NCBI GenBank assembly: GCA_947374865.1
Contig: CANCDR010000001.1
Location: 310,001-374,000 of the forward strand
Source of the DNA: Oxalobacteraceae bacterium
GTDB taxonomy: Bacteria > Pseudomonadota > Gammaproteobacteria > Burkholderiales > Burkholderiaceae_D
Length of the DNA stretch: 64,000 nucleotides
Direction: 5' to 3'
Shown here: positions 1 to 10,841 of the stretch, one piece after another
Numbering within the stretch: position 1 is the stretch's first letter
Layout: each line of letters starts with the position of its first letter
The notes under the pieces: generated by a model
Databases searched by the model: none
What the model saw: only the letters and a program-made list of their open reading frames with translations
Told to the model about the DNA's origin: nothing
Translations under genes and position numbers: made by a program

Positions 1-797
1 ATGGCCTGCAATATCGCTTCGCGCGAGAGCACGGTGGCGCTGTCCTGGCCATAATACCGGGCATCAAATTCAGCCATCAAATACGGATTATGATAGGCCT
101 CACGACCCAGCATCACGCCATCCACATGCATGAGATGCGCATCGATCTCGGCCATCGTTTTGATGCCGCCGTTGATGATGATTTCGCAGGCAGGAAAGTC
201 GCGTTTGAGCTGGTAGGCGAAGTCGTACTTCAGCGGCGGGATTTCGCGATTTTCTTTCGGGCTCAGACCTTTGAGAATCGCGTTGCGCGCATGGACAATA
301 AACGTCGTGCAACCAGCCTGCGCAACGGTGCCGACAAAATCGCGCACAAAATCATACGACGCACCATCATTGATACCGATGCGATGTTTGACGGTCACAT
401 CGATGTCGACGCTATCGCGCATGGCCTTGACGCAGTCGGCTACCAGCGCCGGCTCATCCATCAGGCAGGCACCGAAGGCACCCTTTTGCACCCGTTCCGA
501 CGGACAGCCGCAATTGAGGTTGACCTCGTCATAACCCCACTGCTGACCGAGGCGAGCACTTTTTGCCAGATCGGCGGGCTCACTGCCACCGAGCTGCAGC
601 GCGACCGGATGCTCTTCTGCGCTAAAATCGAGATGCCGCGCTTGGTCGCCAAACAGCAGCGCACCAGTGGTCACCATCTCTGTATAAAGCCAGGTATGGC
701 GACTGATCTTGCGATGGAATACGCGGCAATGGCGATCAGTCCAATCCATCATGGGGGCAACAGACAGACGACGCGGATTTGGTTTTGGTACAGTCAT
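1..797 (-). CDS. dusA: tRNA-dihydrouridine synthase A, 3' end cut by window edge
   Basis: The gene reads on the minus strand from an ATG at 797 and runs off the left edge, leaving about 265 codons. DusA is an FMN-dependent enzyme that reduces uridines in the tRNA D-loop to dihydrouridine. The N-terminus has the TIM-barrel strand SVAPMMDWTDRHCR (residues 12–25), followed by TEMVTTGAL and EEHPVALQLGGS. The signature NLNCGCPSERVQ lies near residues 93–104; the cysteine before PS (C98) is the expected catalytic acid, and the extra C96 is less common. VKHRIGI, FIVHARNA and IIINGGI barrel motifs follow. It is divergent from the aminotransferase across a 165-bp gap. DusA is preferred over DusB or DusC because of the DWTDRHCR and HARNAILKGLSPKENR motifs. 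Confidence 0.93.
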   Translation of the reverse strand, partial: MTVPKPNPRRLSVAPMMDWTDRHCRVFHRKISRHTWLYTEMVTTGALLFGDQARHLDFSAEEHPVALQLGGSEPADLAKSARLGQQWGYDEVNLNCGCPSERVQKGAFGACLMDEPALVADCVKAMRDSVDIDVTVKHRIGINDGASYDFVRDFVGTVAQAGCTTFIVHARNAILKGLSPKENREIPPLKYDFAYQLKRDFPACEIIINGGIKTMAEIDAHLMHVDGVMLGREAYHNPYLMAEFDARYYGQDSATVLSREAILQA

Positions 798-962
798 GGC
801 GGATCAGTGTGGCGGACAAAATGGCCGCGGAATGGTTCTTCAATCGGAAGTATACGCAAGATCAGCCGCCATGGGGCATTTCACCAGCGTCTGGGTACTG
901 GCCGAGATACCTTATTCGGATTACCATGAACCCTGAACCATCCCGCAAAGAGAAAGAACGCC

Positions 963-2279
963 ATGGCCAGCCCGCTCAATACCGATCATTTCTGGATGCC
1001 GTTTACGGCCAATCGTCAATTCAAGTCTAAACCGCGGATGCTGGTTTCTGCGCAAGGCATGTACTACACCAGCGACGATGGTCGGCAAATTCTCGACGGT
1101 ACGGCGGGTCTGTGGTGCTCCAACGCCGGCCACTGTCATCCCAAGATCGTCCAGGCCATCCAGCAGCAGGCTGCCAGCATGGATTTTGCGCCGGTGTTCC
1201 AGATGGGACACCCCAAGGCCTTTGAATCGGCCAGCGCGCTGGTCGCCATCGCACCAGAGGGCTTGAACCGGGTATTCTTTTGTAACGACGGCTCCGAAGG
1301 TGTCGACACAGCGCTCAAAATCGCCCTGGCCTACCACCGCATTCGTGGCGATGCGCTTCGCACGCGTCTGATTGGCCGCGAACGTGGCTATCACGGGGTC
1401 GGCTTCGGCGGTATTGCTGTTGGCGGGATCGCCGGTAACCGCAAACATTTCGGTCCCACGCTGGCAGGCGTAGATCATTTACGTCATCCACTGGATATCG
1501 GCAGAAATGCGTTTTCACGCGGACTGCCAGAACACGGCGCTGAATTAGCCGATGAATTCGAACAGCGCATCCTGGCCTTGCATGATCCGGCCACCATCGC
1601 CGCCCTCATCGTCGAACCACTGCAAGGTTCCACTGGCGTCATTGTGCCGCCCAAGGGATACCTGCAAAAGCTACGCATGATCTGTGACAAATACGGCATC
1701 CTGCTGATCTTCGATGAAGTCATCACCGGTTTTGGTCGCTTGGGTAGCGCATTCGCAGCCGACTATTTTGGCGTCGTGCCCGACATGATTATTTGCGCTA
1801 AAGGCCTGACCAATGCCAGCGTGCCGATGGGTGCAGTGATCGTGCGACAGGCTATTCACGATGCCTTCATGTCTGCTGCGCCAGAAAATGCCATCGAATT
1901 TTTTCATGGCTATACGTATTCTGCGCACCCTTTGGCTGCCGCCGCCATGCTCGCCACCATGGAGGTCTACAGGGAGGAACAATTGTTTGCGCGCGCCGCT
2001 GAACTCGCGCCCTATTTTGAAGACGCTGCGCACAGCTTGCGCGGCCTACCATATGTCAAAGACATCCGTAATCTGGGTCTGGTCTGTGGCATTGAACTCG
2101 AGTCGCAGCCAGGCAAGCCCGGTGTACGGGCCTTCGATGTGTTCCTCAAGGCCTTCTGGGACAAAGGTGTGCTGATCCGTACGACTGGCGACATCATCGC
2201 CCTCTCGCCGCCGCTGATCATCGACAAGGCGCAGATCGATCAGCTCTTTACCTCACTAGCGGAGATTTTGCAGTCGTAG
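963..2279 (+). CDS. class III omega-amino acid:pyruvate aminotransferase
   Basis: A 438-residue PLP-dependent fold-type I aminotransferase. The start MASPLNTDHFWMPFTANRQF is typical of the beta-alanine/omega-amino acid:pyruvate transaminase group, which moves an amino group from an omega-amine or beta-alanine to pyruvate. Visible motifs are GLWCSNAGHCHP (substrate pocket), CNDGSEGVDTALK (phosphate binding), YHGVGFGG, the PLP-ring aspartate in IFDEVITGFGR, and IICAKGLTN, where K280 should form the Schiff base. Length is normal for the family. The ATG follows a purine-rich AAAGAGAAAG tract. It is divergent from dusA, convergent with typA, and ends in a shared terminator. The exact amine donor cannot be read from sequence; AptA, OapT or spermidine-type activities are all possible. 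Confidence 0.9.
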   Translation: MASPLNTDHFWMPFTANRQFKSKPRMLVSAQGMYYTSDDGRQILDGTAGLWCSNAGHCHPKIVQAIQQQAASMDFAPVFQMGHPKAFESASALVAIAPEGLNRVFFCNDGSEGVDTALKIALAYHRIRGDALRTRLIGRERGYHGVGFGGIAVGGIAGNRKHFGPTLAGVDHLRHPLDIGRNAFSRGLPEHGAELADEFEQRILALHDPATIAALIVEPLQGSTGVIVPPKGYLQKLRMICDKYGILLIFDEVITGFGRLGSAFAADYFGVVPDMIICAKGLTNASVPMGAVIVRQAIHDAFMSAAPENAIEFFHGYTYSAHPLAAAAMLATMEVYREEQLFARAAELAPYFEDAAHSLRGLPYVKDIRNLGLVCGIELESQPGKPGVRAFDVFLKAFWDKGVLIRTTGDIIALSPPLIIDKAQIDQLFTSLAEILQS

Positions 2280-2282
2280 GCA

Positions 2283-2316
2283 ACAAAAAACCCGCTGAAG
2301 TGAGCGGGTTTTTTGT
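2283..2316. terminator. bidirectional rho-independent terminator
   Basis: A-tract, GC stem, six-nucleotide loop, matching stem and T-tract (AAAACCCGCT / AGCGGGTTTT). It lies between the convergent aminotransferase and typA genes and works on either strand. Confidence 0.9.
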
Positions 2317-2331
2317 TCGTCGATAAAAAGC

Positions 2332-4167
2332 TTACGCAGCGTCGCGTCCGGCTTTTTTACGCTCGTGCTCTTTCAAGAAGCGCTTACGCAGACGAATACT
2401 CTTTGGTGTGATCTCAACCAGTTCGTCGTCGTCAATGAATTCAACCGCATATTCAAGCGACATCAGAATTGGTGGGACCAGGCGCACTGCTTCGTCGGTA
2501 CCGGAAGAACGCACGTTGGTCAATTGCTTGCCCTTGATTGGATTGACGACCAGATCATTGTCACGTGAGTGAATACCGATGATCATGCCTTCATAGACCG
2601 GGTCATTGTGAACCACGAACATGCGGCCGCGATCCTGCAATTTCCAGATTGCGTAAGCAACGGCAGCGCCATCATCTTGCGAAATCAGTACGCCATTACG
2701 ACGGCTGGCCATCTCGCCTTTGGAATTATCCACGGCAGCGTATTCGTCAAAAATGTGGCTCATCAAACCCGTGCCGCGTGTGAGGGTCATGAACTCGCCC
2801 TGGAAACCGATCAGGCCACGGGCCGGAATACGGTACTCAAGACGAACCCGGCCTTTGCCATCCGATTCCATGTTTTGCAAATCACCACGGCGACGACCCA
2901 GTTCTTCCATCACGCCACCCTGGTTGACTTCTTCCACGTCAACGGACAGCAATTCAAACGGCTCGTGGCGCACGCCATTGACCATTTTGAACACGACGCG
3001 TGGACGCGAAACCGCTAATTCAAAACCTTCACGACGCATGTTTTCGATCAGGATCGTCAGGTGTAATTCACCGCGACCAGAAACTTCGAAAATCGTGTCG
3101 TCATCCGTCGGTGCGACGCGCAAAGCCACGTTGGCTTTGAGTTCACGGTCCAGACGTTCACGTAACTGGCGGCTGGTAACAAACTTACCTTCACGACCAG
3201 CCAGTGGCGAATTGTTGACCATAAAGTTCATCGTCAGCGTTGGCTCATCGACTGTCAACATCGGCAGTGCATCAGCCTTCTCTGGCGAACAGACGGTGGT
3301 ACCGATACCGATCTCGTCAATACCGTTGATGAGGACGATGTCACCGGCGACGGCTTCGTCGACCAGTACGCGCTCAAGACCTTTAAAATTGAGGACCTGA
3401 TTAATACGCGCCTTGATCGGTGTGCCTTCCGGGCCGTCCATAATGATGACGTCCTGCAGCGCACGAACGCGACCGCGGGTGATACGACCAATGCCGATCT
3501 TACCCACATAGGACGAGTAATCAAGCGAAGAAATTTGTAATTGCAGTGGACCGTCTTGGTCATCGTCACGGGCAGGAACGTGTTTGAGAATCGCTTCAAA
3601 CAGCGGCTTCATGTCGCCTTCGCGCACGGTCGAATCAAGACTGGCGTAGCCATTCAAGGCTGACGCAAATACCACTGGAAAGTCGAGCTGCTCTTCGGTC
3701 GCGCCGAGTTTGTCGAATAATTCGAAAGTCGCGTTGATGGCCCATTCAGGACGTGCACCCGGACGGTCAATTTTGTTGATCACGACGATTGGCTTTAAGC
3801 CCAGTGCCAGCGCCTTACGCGTCACGAAACGCGTCTGTGGCATCGGGCCTTCTTGTGCATCGACCAACAGCAAGACGCTATCGACCATCGACAAGACGCG
3901 CTCGACTTCACCACCGAAGTCGGCATGGCCTGGGGTGTCAACGATATTGATGTGTGTGCCTTCGTATTCGACGGCGCAATTTTTGGAGAGAATGGTAATG
4001 CCACGTTCTTTTTCAAGATCGTTCGAGTCCATCACGCGCGCTTCTACCTGCTGGTTATCACGGAATGTGCCGGATTGACGCAAGAGTTTATCGACCAGGG
4101 TAGTTTTACCGTGATCAACGTGAGCAATGATGGCAACATTTCGGATAGCGCGTTTTGAATTTGACAT
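2332..4167 (-). CDS. typA: ribosome-associated GTPase TypA/BipA
   Basis: A 611-residue translational GTPase. The GTP-binding motifs are AHVDHGKT (15–22), DTPGH (77–81) and NKID (131–134), followed by EF-G-like domains and the BipA C-terminal domain (RGLIGFQGEFMT, RSSGTDEA). BipA binds the 70S ribosome like EF-G and LepA and helps 50S assembly and growth under stress or cold. Length matches the usual 600–615 residues. It sits 123 bp downstream of truB on the same strand, where enterobacteria carry rpsO–pnp, so it could be read from the rimP–truB operon or from its own promoter in that gap. Confidence 0.97.
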   Translation of the reverse strand: MSNSKRAIRNVAIIAHVDHGKTTLVDKLLRQSGTFRDNQQVEARVMDSNDLEKERGITILSKNCAVEYEGTHINIVDTPGHADFGGEVERVLSMVDSVLLLVDAQEGPMPQTRFVTRKALALGLKPIVVINKIDRPGARPEWAINATFELFDKLGATEEQLDFPVVFASALNGYASLDSTVREGDMKPLFEAILKHVPARDDDQDGPLQLQISSLDYSSYVGKIGIGRITRGRVRALQDVIIMDGPEGTPIKARINQVLNFKGLERVLVDEAVAGDIVLINGIDEIGIGTTVCSPEKADALPMLTVDEPTLTMNFMVNNSPLAGREGKFVTSRQLRERLDRELKANVALRVAPTDDDTIFEVSGRGELHLTILIENMRREGFELAVSRPRVVFKMVNGVRHEPFELLSVDVEEVNQGGVMEELGRRRGDLQNMESDGKGRVRLEYRIPARGLIGFQGEFMTLTRGTGLMSHIFDEYAAVDNSKGEMASRRNGVLISQDDGAAVAYAIWKLQDRGRMFVVHNDPVYEGMIIGIHSRDNDLVVNPIKGKQLTNVRSSGTDEAVRLVPPILMSLEYAVEFIDDDELVEITPKSIRLRKRFLKEHERKKAGRDAA

Positions 4168-4290
4168 GATGAACTTCTAAGGGATTTCGACAAGGCCCGC
4201 ATTGTACCATGGTGCGGCGCACGAAAACGCTTAAATATGCTGCTATTTCAAAGAGTTGCGTTAGCCATTCCGACAGGCGCCGAATTGCGC

Positions 4291-5265
4291 TTAGTCCCCC
4301 GTCGAAACCAGTCGTTCAGGCGCTAACACGCCATAATCGGCCAGCTGGGCTGTGCCTAATAATTGGGCATCGGATTGGCGATAGACGCGCACCCGTCCGC
4401 CTTGAGGCAACGTTACCCCAGACTCTTTGGCCAGCGCGAGTCGCTGACCATGTAAAAATCGTTTCGCCAGATCGTCATTGAGCGATACCTCGGCAAAGCT
4501 GCGCAAGAGCGCATCCACTGGTGCCAGGCTGGCCAAACGCTGTGGCATCTCCAGGGCGCTTAAAGCATCCAGCGTCATGGCGCCGTCGAGCAGTAAGTCG
4601 CCGACCTGAATGCGCCGCAGTGCGCGCAAATGGCCACCGCAGCCCAGGGCATTGCCGATTTCTTCGCCCAGCACGCGAATATAAGTGCCTTTGCTACAGC
4701 TGACCCGTAGACGTAAAAACGGCGCCTCATAACCCAGTAGCTCGAGCCGGTAGATTGTCACGGCGCGCGCTTCGCGCTCCAAGGTAATACCGGCACGGGC
4801 ATATTCGTAGAGCGGTTTTCCATCACGCTTGAGGGCCGAATACATGGGGGGGATTTGCATGAGCGGTCCACGAAACCGACTCAGCACGTCCTCGATCTGG
4901 GCCAGGCTGACATCGACCGCAGACTCGCGAATGATCGCACCTTCGGTGTCGCCGGTATCACTGGTGAGACCGAGATGCACTTCGGTGTCATAGGTTTTAT
5001 CGGCATCGAGCAGGTCGCCGGCAAATTTGGTCGCCTCGCCAAAACATAGTGGCAGCAAACCGGTGGCGAAGGGATCGAGGGTTCCGGTGTGCCCGGCCTT
5101 TTGCGCATTGAGTAGCCGTTTAGCCATGATGAGCGCATCGTTACTGGAATGACCGACCGATTTGTCCAGTAACAGTACGCCATGCACCGGCAGCCGCAGT
5201 TTTTTGGGCGAAGACGAAGCCACTTTATTCTTCCGCGTCCTTGGCCCGCGTGGCGTTGGCTTCAT
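4291..5265 (-). CDS. truB: tRNA pseudouridine(55) synthase
   Basis: TruB isomerises U55 in the T-loop of tRNAs. The catalytic aspartate is D64 in [12 protein letters not shown], preceded by the family N-terminus [27 protein letters not shown] and [15 protein letters not shown] are further conserved TruB segments, and the C-terminal PUA-like region follows. The ATG at 5265 lies inside rbfA (41-nt overlap). A GTG at 5223, just after the rbfA stop and behind a GGAAGAA sequence in the rbfA tail, would give 310 residues, closer to the E. coli protein (314), and may be the true start. It is the last gene of rimP–nusA–infB–rbfA–truB. Confidence 0.96.
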   Translation of the reverse strand: MKPTPRGPRTRKNKVASSSPKKLRLPVHGVLLLDKSVGHSSNDALIMAKRLLNAQKAGHTGTLDPFATGLLPLCFGEATKFAGDLLDADKTYDTEVHLGLTSDTGDTEGAIIRESAVDVSLAQIEDVLSRFRGPLMQIPPMYSALKRDGKPLYEYARAGITLEREARAVTIYRLELLGYEAPFLRLRVSCSKGTYIRVLGEEIGNALGCGGHLRALRRIQVGDLLLDGAMTLDALSALEMPQRLASLAPVDALLRSFAEVSLNDDLAKRFLHGQRLALAKESGVTLPQGGRVRVYRQSDAQLLGTAQLADYGVLAPERLVSTGD

Positions 5266-5611
5266 CGATCAGGCGCGACATCTGCATCCCGCGCGCAGTC
5301 GAGGTGTCGTGCACAAAATGGACTTCGGGGGTGGTGTGAATCGTCAGACGGCGACCCAGCTGACCGCGAACAAAACTCGAGGCGGCAGTCAGTCCGTTAA
5401 GCGTATTCTGAATGACCTCGCGATTATCCGACAGCATGGTGAAAAAAACTTTCGCATGTGCGTAATCGGGCGTGACCTGTACCTCGGTAATGGTGATCAT
5501 ACCTACCCGCGGATCTTTCAATTCGAAGGCAATGATCTCTGACAGATCGCGTTGAATCTGATCGGCCACGCGAATACCGCGTCCCGGGATGGATTTACTG
5601 TGCTTGGCCAT
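5225..5611 (-). CDS. rbfA: 30S ribosome-binding factor A
   Basis: A 128-residue KH-fold assembly factor that binds the 30S subunit and acts in late 16S rRNA 5'-end maturation, especially in the cold. The N-terminus [14 protein letters not shown], the segment [19 protein letters not shown] and the RPEVHFVHD-like strand ([11 protein letters not shown]) are typical. Length is normal. It lies 90 bp downstream of infB behind a stable hairpin and overlaps the longest reading of truB, the usual infB–rbfA–truB order. Confidence 0.97.
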   Translation of the reverse strand: MAKHSKSIPGRGIRVADQIQRDLSEIIAFELKDPRVGMITITEVQVTPDYAHAKVFFTMLSDNREVIQNTLNGLTAASSFVRGQLGRRLTIHTTPEVHFVHDTSTARGMQMSRLIDEANATRAKDAEE

Positions 5612-5634
5612 ACGTTTTTTTTCACCAAATAAGG

Positions 5635-5673
5635 AAGGCGGTGGCGAATCAAACAGATTCGCTCCACCGCCTT
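5635..5673 (-). other. stable intra-operon hairpin between infB and rbfA
   Basis: A stem of 6 plus 10 base pairs with a 2-nt bulge and a 5-nt loop (AAGGCGGTGGCGAATC pairing with GATTCGCTCCACCGCCTT). It has no T-tract on the minus strand, so it looks more like a processing, stabilising or attenuating hairpin than a true terminator. Confidence 0.6.
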
Positions 5674-5701
5674 TGCTGTGCCTCTTTCGAGGAACAGTCG
5701 A

Positions 5702-8518
5702 TTACAAAGTTCGCGCGATTTCCTGGACTTCGAAAATCTCCAGCTGATCGCCGACTTGAATGTCGTTGAAGTTTTTCAACTGCAGACCGCATTCCAGACC
5801 CGATCTGACTTCCTTGACGTCATCTTTGAAGCGTTTGAGCGATTCCAGTTCACCGGTCCACAGCACGACGTTATCGCGCAGCAGTCGAACCGAAGAACCG
5901 CGCTTGACCATGCCATCGACGACCAGACAGCCGGCAATTGCACCGACTTTGCTGACCTGGATAACCTGACGAATCTCGACCATACCCAAGGCTTGCTCGC
6001 GTTTTTCAGGCGCTAACATACCGGACAGGGCCGACTTGATCTCGTCAACTGCATCGTAAATGATGTTGTAGTAGCGGATATCGATGCCGTTATTTTCGGC
6101 CAGCTTACGTGCCGATGCATCGGCACGGGTATTAAAGCCAATGATGACGGCTTTCGATGCCAGCGCCAGATTGACGTCGGACTCGCTGATACCACCCACG
6201 GCAGCATGCACAATTTGTACCCGCACTTCGGAGGTCGACAGTTTGACCAAAGACTGCACCAAGGCTTCTTGCGAACCCTGCACGTCGGTCTTGACGATCA
6301 AAGGCAGATTCTTGACTTCGCCTTCGGCCATCTGGTCGAACATATTTTCCAGCTTGGCGGCCTGCTGTTTGGCCAGTTTCACGTCGCGGAATTTACCTTG
6401 ACGGAACAGCGCGATTTCACGCGCCTTGCGCTCGTCCTGCATGACCATCAGTTCTTCGCCTGCGGCAGGCACATCCGTCAAGCCCTGAATTTCGACCGGG
6501 ATCGACGGGCCGGCTTCGGTAATACTCTTGCCGTTCTCATCGAGCATGGCGCGTACACGGCCATAAGAAGAGCCGGCCAGCACCACATCGCCGCGCTTTA
6601 AGGTACCGGTTTGCACCAGGATTGTGGCCACCGGACCACGACCTTTGTCGAGTCGTGCTTCAATCACCAGACCACGGGCCATCGAGGCAACAGGCGCGGT
6701 CAGTTCCAGCACTTCGGCTTGCAGCAAGACTTGTTCGAGCAGCTGATCGATACCTTCACCGGTTTTGGCAGACACGGGCACGAAAGGCGATTCACCACCG
6801 TACTCTTCCGGCACGACTTGTTCAGCGACCAGTTCCTGCTTAACGCGATCCAGATTGGCACCGGGTTTATCGATCTTGTTGATCGCGACGACCAGCGGTA
6901 CGCCAGCGGCTTTCGCATGCGCGATCGCTTCTTTTGTTTGCGGCATGACACCATCGTCGGCGGCTACGACCAGAATAACGATATCGGTCGCCTTGGCACC
7001 GCGTGCACGCATGGCAGTAAATGCCTCGTGACCCGGCGTATCGAGGAAGGTAATAATGCCGCGCGGCGTTTCGACGTGATAAGCACCAATGTGCTGCGTA
7101 ATGCCGCCGGCTTCGCCGGACGCCACTTTGGCACGACGAATGTAATCGAGCAGCGACGTTTTACCATGGTCGACGTGACCCATGACAGTCACCACCGGCG
7201 CGCGATGCACCGATTCGACATTCGGCTGTTGCGCGCCATCTTCAAAGAAGGCTTCCGGATCATCGAGCTTGGCGGCAAAGGCGGTATGGCCCATTTCTTC
7301 GACCAGGATCATGGCAGTTTCCTGATCCAGTACCTGATTGATAGTGACCATCTGGCCCAATTTCATCAAATGCTTGATAACCTCGGAGGCCTTGACCGAC
7401 ATCTTGTGCGCCAATTCTGCGACGGTAATCGTTTCTGGCACATGCACGTCCTTGACCACGGCCTCGGTCGGCGCCTGGAAATTGGTTTCGCGCTCATCTT
7501 GCTGGGGCTGACGACGGCCCTTCGGACCACCACGCCATGCATCCCGACCACCGGCCGTAGGTCCGCGGGTCTTGATGCCAGCGCCGCGTTTTTTCGCGTC
7601 GTCTTGCCATGTGGAGGACACATTGGCTGATTTGATCGATTTTTTATCGACCGTCACCGCTACTTTTTTGTCGTCTTTTTTCTCGCCCGGCTTTTTATCC
7701 AAAGGACGGTGCAAAGTACCCTCAGGGGCTTTTGCAGCGGCTGGAGGAGCGACCGGTTCTGGCGCTTTGACCACGCGGCGCGGCGCGTTCATCATCGCCT
7801 TGATCTGCGCGACTTCATCGGCGACCACTTTACGCGCCTGTTCGGCGACGGCGGCCTTTTCGACCGCTACCCGGGCAACTTCCTTGGCGGCGGCAACCGT
7901 CGTTTTCTTGGCTTCATCGGCAGCGAGGCGTTTGGCCTCATCCTCAGCGCCGGCTTCTTTGACCTGCTCAACAGGTGGCTGGACAGCAGCTGCCTTTTGC
8001 GCTTCGCTTTCGGCTTTTAATACGACTTTTGCCTGTGCTTCTTTTTCTGCTTCCAGCTTGGCCAGATGTTCTTGTTTAGCGCGTAAATCCGCTTCCTGAC
8101 GCGCGATCAGTTCAGCCTGGCGACGCGCTTCATCGGCGCGGCGGGCTAATTCGGCTTCATCGATCAGCGGCGCAGCGGCCACGACTGGCGCGGCGACTTC
8201 TTCGGCTGTCGGCTCATCGCGCTTGACGAAGGTACGCTTCTTACGCACCTCGACCTGGATGGTGCGTGACTTACCGCTGGCATCGGCCTGTTTGATTTCG
8301 GTGGTTTCTTTCCGCGTCAAGGTGATTTTTTTCTTTTCACCTTCCGCTGCAACGCCATGGGCGCGACGCAGGTGCTCAAGCAGCTTGTCCTTATCTTGCT
8401 TAGACAATTCATCGGACGACGACTCTTTGACAACGCCCGCAGCGGAAAGCTGCTGAAGCAGCAGATCCGCGGGCATTTTCAATTCAGTCGCAAATTGGGC
8501 TACGTTGTTACTCGCCAT
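5702..8518 (-). CDS. infB: translation initiation factor IF-2
   Basis: A 938-residue translational GTPase that delivers fMet-tRNA to the 30S subunit and promotes subunit joining. It starts with an IF2_N domain (residues about 1–55), then a long Ala/Glu/Lys-rich linker (about 60–350) with coiled-coil character, a second IF2_N-like domain ([16 protein letters not shown], about 370), and the G domain with GHVDHGKT (about 446), DTPGHEAF (about 492) and NKIDKPGAN. The beta-barrel and C-terminal fMet-tRNA binding domains follow. An initiator tRNA gene on the same strand lies about 5 kb upstream. It sits between nusA and rbfA. Confidence 0.98.
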   Translation of the reverse strand: MASNNVAQFATELKMPADLLLQQLSAAGVVKESSSDELSKQDKDKLLEHLRRAHGVAAEGEKKKITLTRKETTEIKQADASGKSRTIQVEVRKKRTFVKRDEPTAEEVAAPVVAAAPLIDEAELARRADEARRQAELIARQEADLRAKQEHLAKLEAEKEAQAKVVLKAESEAQKAAAVQPPVEQVKEAGAEDEAKRLAADEAKKTTVAAAKEVARVAVEKAAVAEQARKVVADEVAQIKAMMNAPRRVVKAPEPVAPPAAAKAPEGTLHRPLDKKPGEKKDDKKVAVTVDKKSIKSANVSSTWQDDAKKRGAGIKTRGPTAGGRDAWRGGPKGRRQPQQDERETNFQAPTEAVVKDVHVPETITVAELAHKMSVKASEVIKHLMKLGQMVTINQVLDQETAMILVEEMGHTAFAAKLDDPEAFFEDGAQQPNVESVHRAPVVTVMGHVDHGKTSLLDYIRRAKVASGEAGGITQHIGAYHVETPRGIITFLDTPGHEAFTAMRARGAKATDIVILVVAADDGVMPQTKEAIAHAKAAGVPLVVAINKIDKPGANLDRVKQELVAEQVVPEEYGGESPFVPVSAKTGEGIDQLLEQVLLQAEVLELTAPVASMARGLVIEARLDKGRGPVATILVQTGTLKRGDVVLAGSSYGRVRAMLDENGKSITEAGPSIPVEIQGLTDVPAAGEELMVMQDERKAREIALFRQGKFRDVKLAKQQAAKLENMFDQMAEGEVKNLPLIVKTDVQGSQEALVQSLVKLSTSEVRVQIVHAAVGGISESDVNLALASKAVIIGFNTRADASARKLAENNGIDIRYYNIIYDAVDEIKSALSGMLAPEKREQALGMVEIRQVIQVSKVGAIAGCLVVDGMVKRGSSVRLLRDNVVLWTGELESLKRFKDDVKEVRSGLECGLQLKNFNDIQVGDQLEIFEVQEIARTL

Positions 8519-8571
8519 TCAGTCCTCTTTTCTATAGTGCACGATGATAATGACGCCTACTACTACGGCAC

Positions 8572-10131
8572 TTACTTTGCCTCGACCAGACTCCAAGCCT
8601 TAGCTTTCAAGGCCTTGGCACGGTCATCGTATCGCGCATCGATCAGCTTCATTTCATCATCTGTAACATCTTCAAACGCATTTTTAATCAATTGACGGGC
8701 ACGGTCGGTCGAGAAGGCCAGGATGGCGCCGAATTCGTCGTAGGCCAGGTCAGCAAACTGCACCAGGGTCTTGATACCCACTAAACCCAGCTTACCGGCC
8801 AGAGTACGATCGATCCCTTCCAGGTTGACCAGTTCCTGTTCCATATTCTCGAGGCCTTCTTCGGAAGCGATGGCTTCGCTAACCAAGGCGTCTCTGGCAC
8901 GGGTACGTAATTCATTGACCGTGTTTTCGTCAAACGATTCGATTTCCAGCATTTCAGAAATCGGTACGTAGGCGATTTCTTCCAGACTGGCGAAACCTTC
9001 TTCAGCCAGGATGTCGGCGACTTCCTGATCCACATCGAGTTTTTCCATGAACAGCGCACGCACAGCTGCTATTTCAACCGCCGATTTGTCGGCCGACTCA
9101 GCCGCCGTCATGATGTTGATCTGCCACTTGGTCAGCTCGGAAGCAAGGCGTACGTTTTGTCCGCCGCGACCAATTGCGATCGCCAGGTTTTCTTCGTCCA
9201 CCACAACGTCCATGGCATGTTTTTCTTCATCGACCATGATCGACGATACGTTCGCCGGTGCTAAGGCGCCGATCACAAACTGCGCCGGATCATCTGACCA
9301 CAGCACGATATCGACCCGCTCACCACCGAGCTCACCAGTGACTGCCTGAACCCGCGAACCGCGCATACCGACACAGGTACCGATTGGATCGATACGTTTG
9401 TCTTCGGTATATACAGCGATCTTGGCGCGCACACCGGCATCACGTGCGGCTGATTTAATTTCCAGCAGGCCTTGTTCGATTTCCGGCACTTCCAGTTCAA
9501 ACAGTTTCATGATGAATTCTGGCGCGGTGCGCGACAAAATCACCTGCGGTCCGCGCGCATTGCGCTCAATACGCTGAATGTAGGCGCGTACCCGGTCACC
9601 AATACGTAAATTTTCTTTCGGGATCATTTGATCACGCGGCAAACGTGCTTCGATCTTGCCTGACTCGACGATCGCATCGCCACGTTCCATCCGCTTGATG
9701 GTGCCGGTAACGAGTGCATCACCACGCTCAAGAAAGTCTTGCAGGATCTGTTCACGTTCAGCGTCACGAATCCGCTGCAGGACGACCTGCTTGGTATCCT
9801 GTGCAAAACGGCGGCCGAAATCAACTGATTCAATCGGCTCTTCGATATAGTCGTCGACCTCGATATCAGGAATCTGCTCGACGGCTTCGAAGTGGAGGAT
9901 TTCCTGATCCGGCAGCTGGAGTCCGGCTTCATTGGGGACCACGCGCCAACGGCGGAAAGACTCGAATTCGCCGGTTTCGCGATCAATCGCGACGCGAATG
10001 TCGACTTCACCCTCAAAGCGCTTCTTGGCAGCTTGGGCAAGCGCGTGCTCAAGTGATCCGTAGACCACATCCTTGTCAACATTTTTTTCACGCGCTAGCG
10101 CATCGACCAATAACAAAACTTCGCGACTCAT
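8572..10131 (-). CDS. nusA: transcription termination/antitermination factor NusA
   Basis: A 519-residue RNA-polymerase-associated factor that modulates pausing, termination and rRNA antitermination. In order it shows the N-terminal RNAP-binding domain ([18 protein letters not shown]), an S1 domain ([16 protein letters not shown]), KH1 ([18 protein letters not shown]) and KH2 ([16 protein letters not shown]), and two C-terminal acidic helix-hairpin-helix repeats (from about residue 360). The C-terminal repeats are those that bind alpha-CTD and lambda N in E. coli. Its ATG overlaps the rimP stop (ATGA), implying translational coupling. Confidence 0.98.
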   Translation of the reverse strand: MSREVLLLVDALAREKNVDKDVVYGSLEHALAQAAKKRFEGEVDIRVAIDRETGEFESFRRWRVVPNEAGLQLPDQEILHFEAVEQIPDIEVDDYIEEPIESVDFGRRFAQDTKQVVLQRIRDAEREQILQDFLERGDALVTGTIKRMERGDAIVESGKIEARLPRDQMIPKENLRIGDRVRAYIQRIERNARGPQVILSRTAPEFIMKLFELEVPEIEQGLLEIKSAARDAGVRAKIAVYTEDKRIDPIGTCVGMRGSRVQAVTGELGGERVDIVLWSDDPAQFVIGALAPANVSSIMVDEEKHAMDVVVDEENLAIAIGRGGQNVRLASELTKWQINIMTAAESADKSAVEIAAVRALFMEKLDVDQEVADILAEEGFASLEEIAYVPISEMLEIESFDENTVNELRTRARDALVSEAIASEEGLENMEQELVNLEGIDRTLAGKLGLVGIKTLVQFADLAYDEFGAILAFSTDRARQLIKNAFEDVTDDEMKLIDARYDDRAKALKAKAWSLVEAK

Positions 10132-10640
10132 GCTTTGCGACTCCTAAAATCCACTTTCGGCACCAGGTGTGCCTTGTCCACATCGGCCAGCGTAAACTCC
10201 AACAGGGCCGGGCCATCTTTTGCTTCAATTTCTAATTTCAAATTCTCGCCTTCCGGCGCCACCAGGATCCCGGTAAAGGACTTGCGATTTGCTGCGATCG
10301 GCATCGGCAAGCGTAACTTGATGACCGCTTCCTGACCGACAAATCGCTGGTAATCAGTCAGCTTTTTCAAGGGCCGATCCAGCCCAGGTGAAGACACTTC
10401 CAGACGCTCATAAGCAGCGTTCTCGACTGTCAGCACATGCGATAGCTGGTGACTGACTACTTCACAATCCTCGACCTTGATATAGCCTTTTTCAGCCACG
10501 TCCTGGGCTTGAAAATCGATATACACACGCATGAGTCCGCGCGCCGCCATTTCCATGTCGACCAGCTCATAACCCAGACCCTGTACGGTCTTTTCTACCA
10601 GATCAAACAGCCGCAAAGTGATTCCCCGAACATCAGGCAT
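10128..10640 (-). CDS. rimP: ribosome maturation factor RimP
   Basis: A 170-residue factor needed for 30S subunit maturation. Recognised by the [22 protein letters not shown]-domain, the [15 protein letters not shown] helix and the conserved [24 protein letters not shown] stretch (read here in parts). The C-terminal SH3-like domain ends in AHLVPKVDF. It is the first gene after the terminator that follows rluB and overlaps nusA by four bases, the normal rimP–nusA–infB arrangement. Confidence 0.96.
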   Translation of the reverse strand: MPDVRGITLRLFDLVEKTVQGLGYELVDMEMAARGLMRVYIDFQAQDVAEKGYIKVEDCEVVSHQLSHVLTVENAAYERLEVSSPGLDRPLKKLTDYQRFVGQEAVIKLRLPMPIAANRKSFTGILVAPEGENLKLEIEAKDGPALLEFTLADVDKAHLVPKVDFRSRKA

Positions 10641-10677
10641 CCGTCATACAGCCGGGACGGCACCCATAATATTAAGC

Positions 10678-10705
10678 AAAAAAAAAATGGGCAAAGCCCA
10701 TCTTT
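10678..10705 (-). terminator. terminator after scpB–rluB, before rimP
   Basis: On the minus strand, GATGGGC, a three-base loop, GCCCAT and a run of about ten T. It separates scpB–rluB from the rimP–nusA–infB operon, so rimP needs readthrough or a promoter in the remaining gap of about 40 bp. Confidence 0.85.
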
Positions 10706-10841
10706 TTAATATCCGCACTACGCGCCGGCGGGAAAACCCAATAGCGCAAGCCGATTTTTAACCTCGAGAGTATAAACGATTACTGCCTTGGCCGCAATGG
10801 TCAAGGCAATGCGCAATACATCCCGCCGCCAGTACGGCGTC

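Noticed and set aside
90-929. 279-codon plus-strand open frame at the left edge
   Set aside because: It lies opposite dusA, whose minus-strand product has clear Dus motifs throughout.
6611-7630. 339-codon plus-strand open frame opposite infB
   Set aside because: It is antisense to the conserved IF-2 G domain, has His/Arg-rich content without family motifs, and arises from codon bias of infB.
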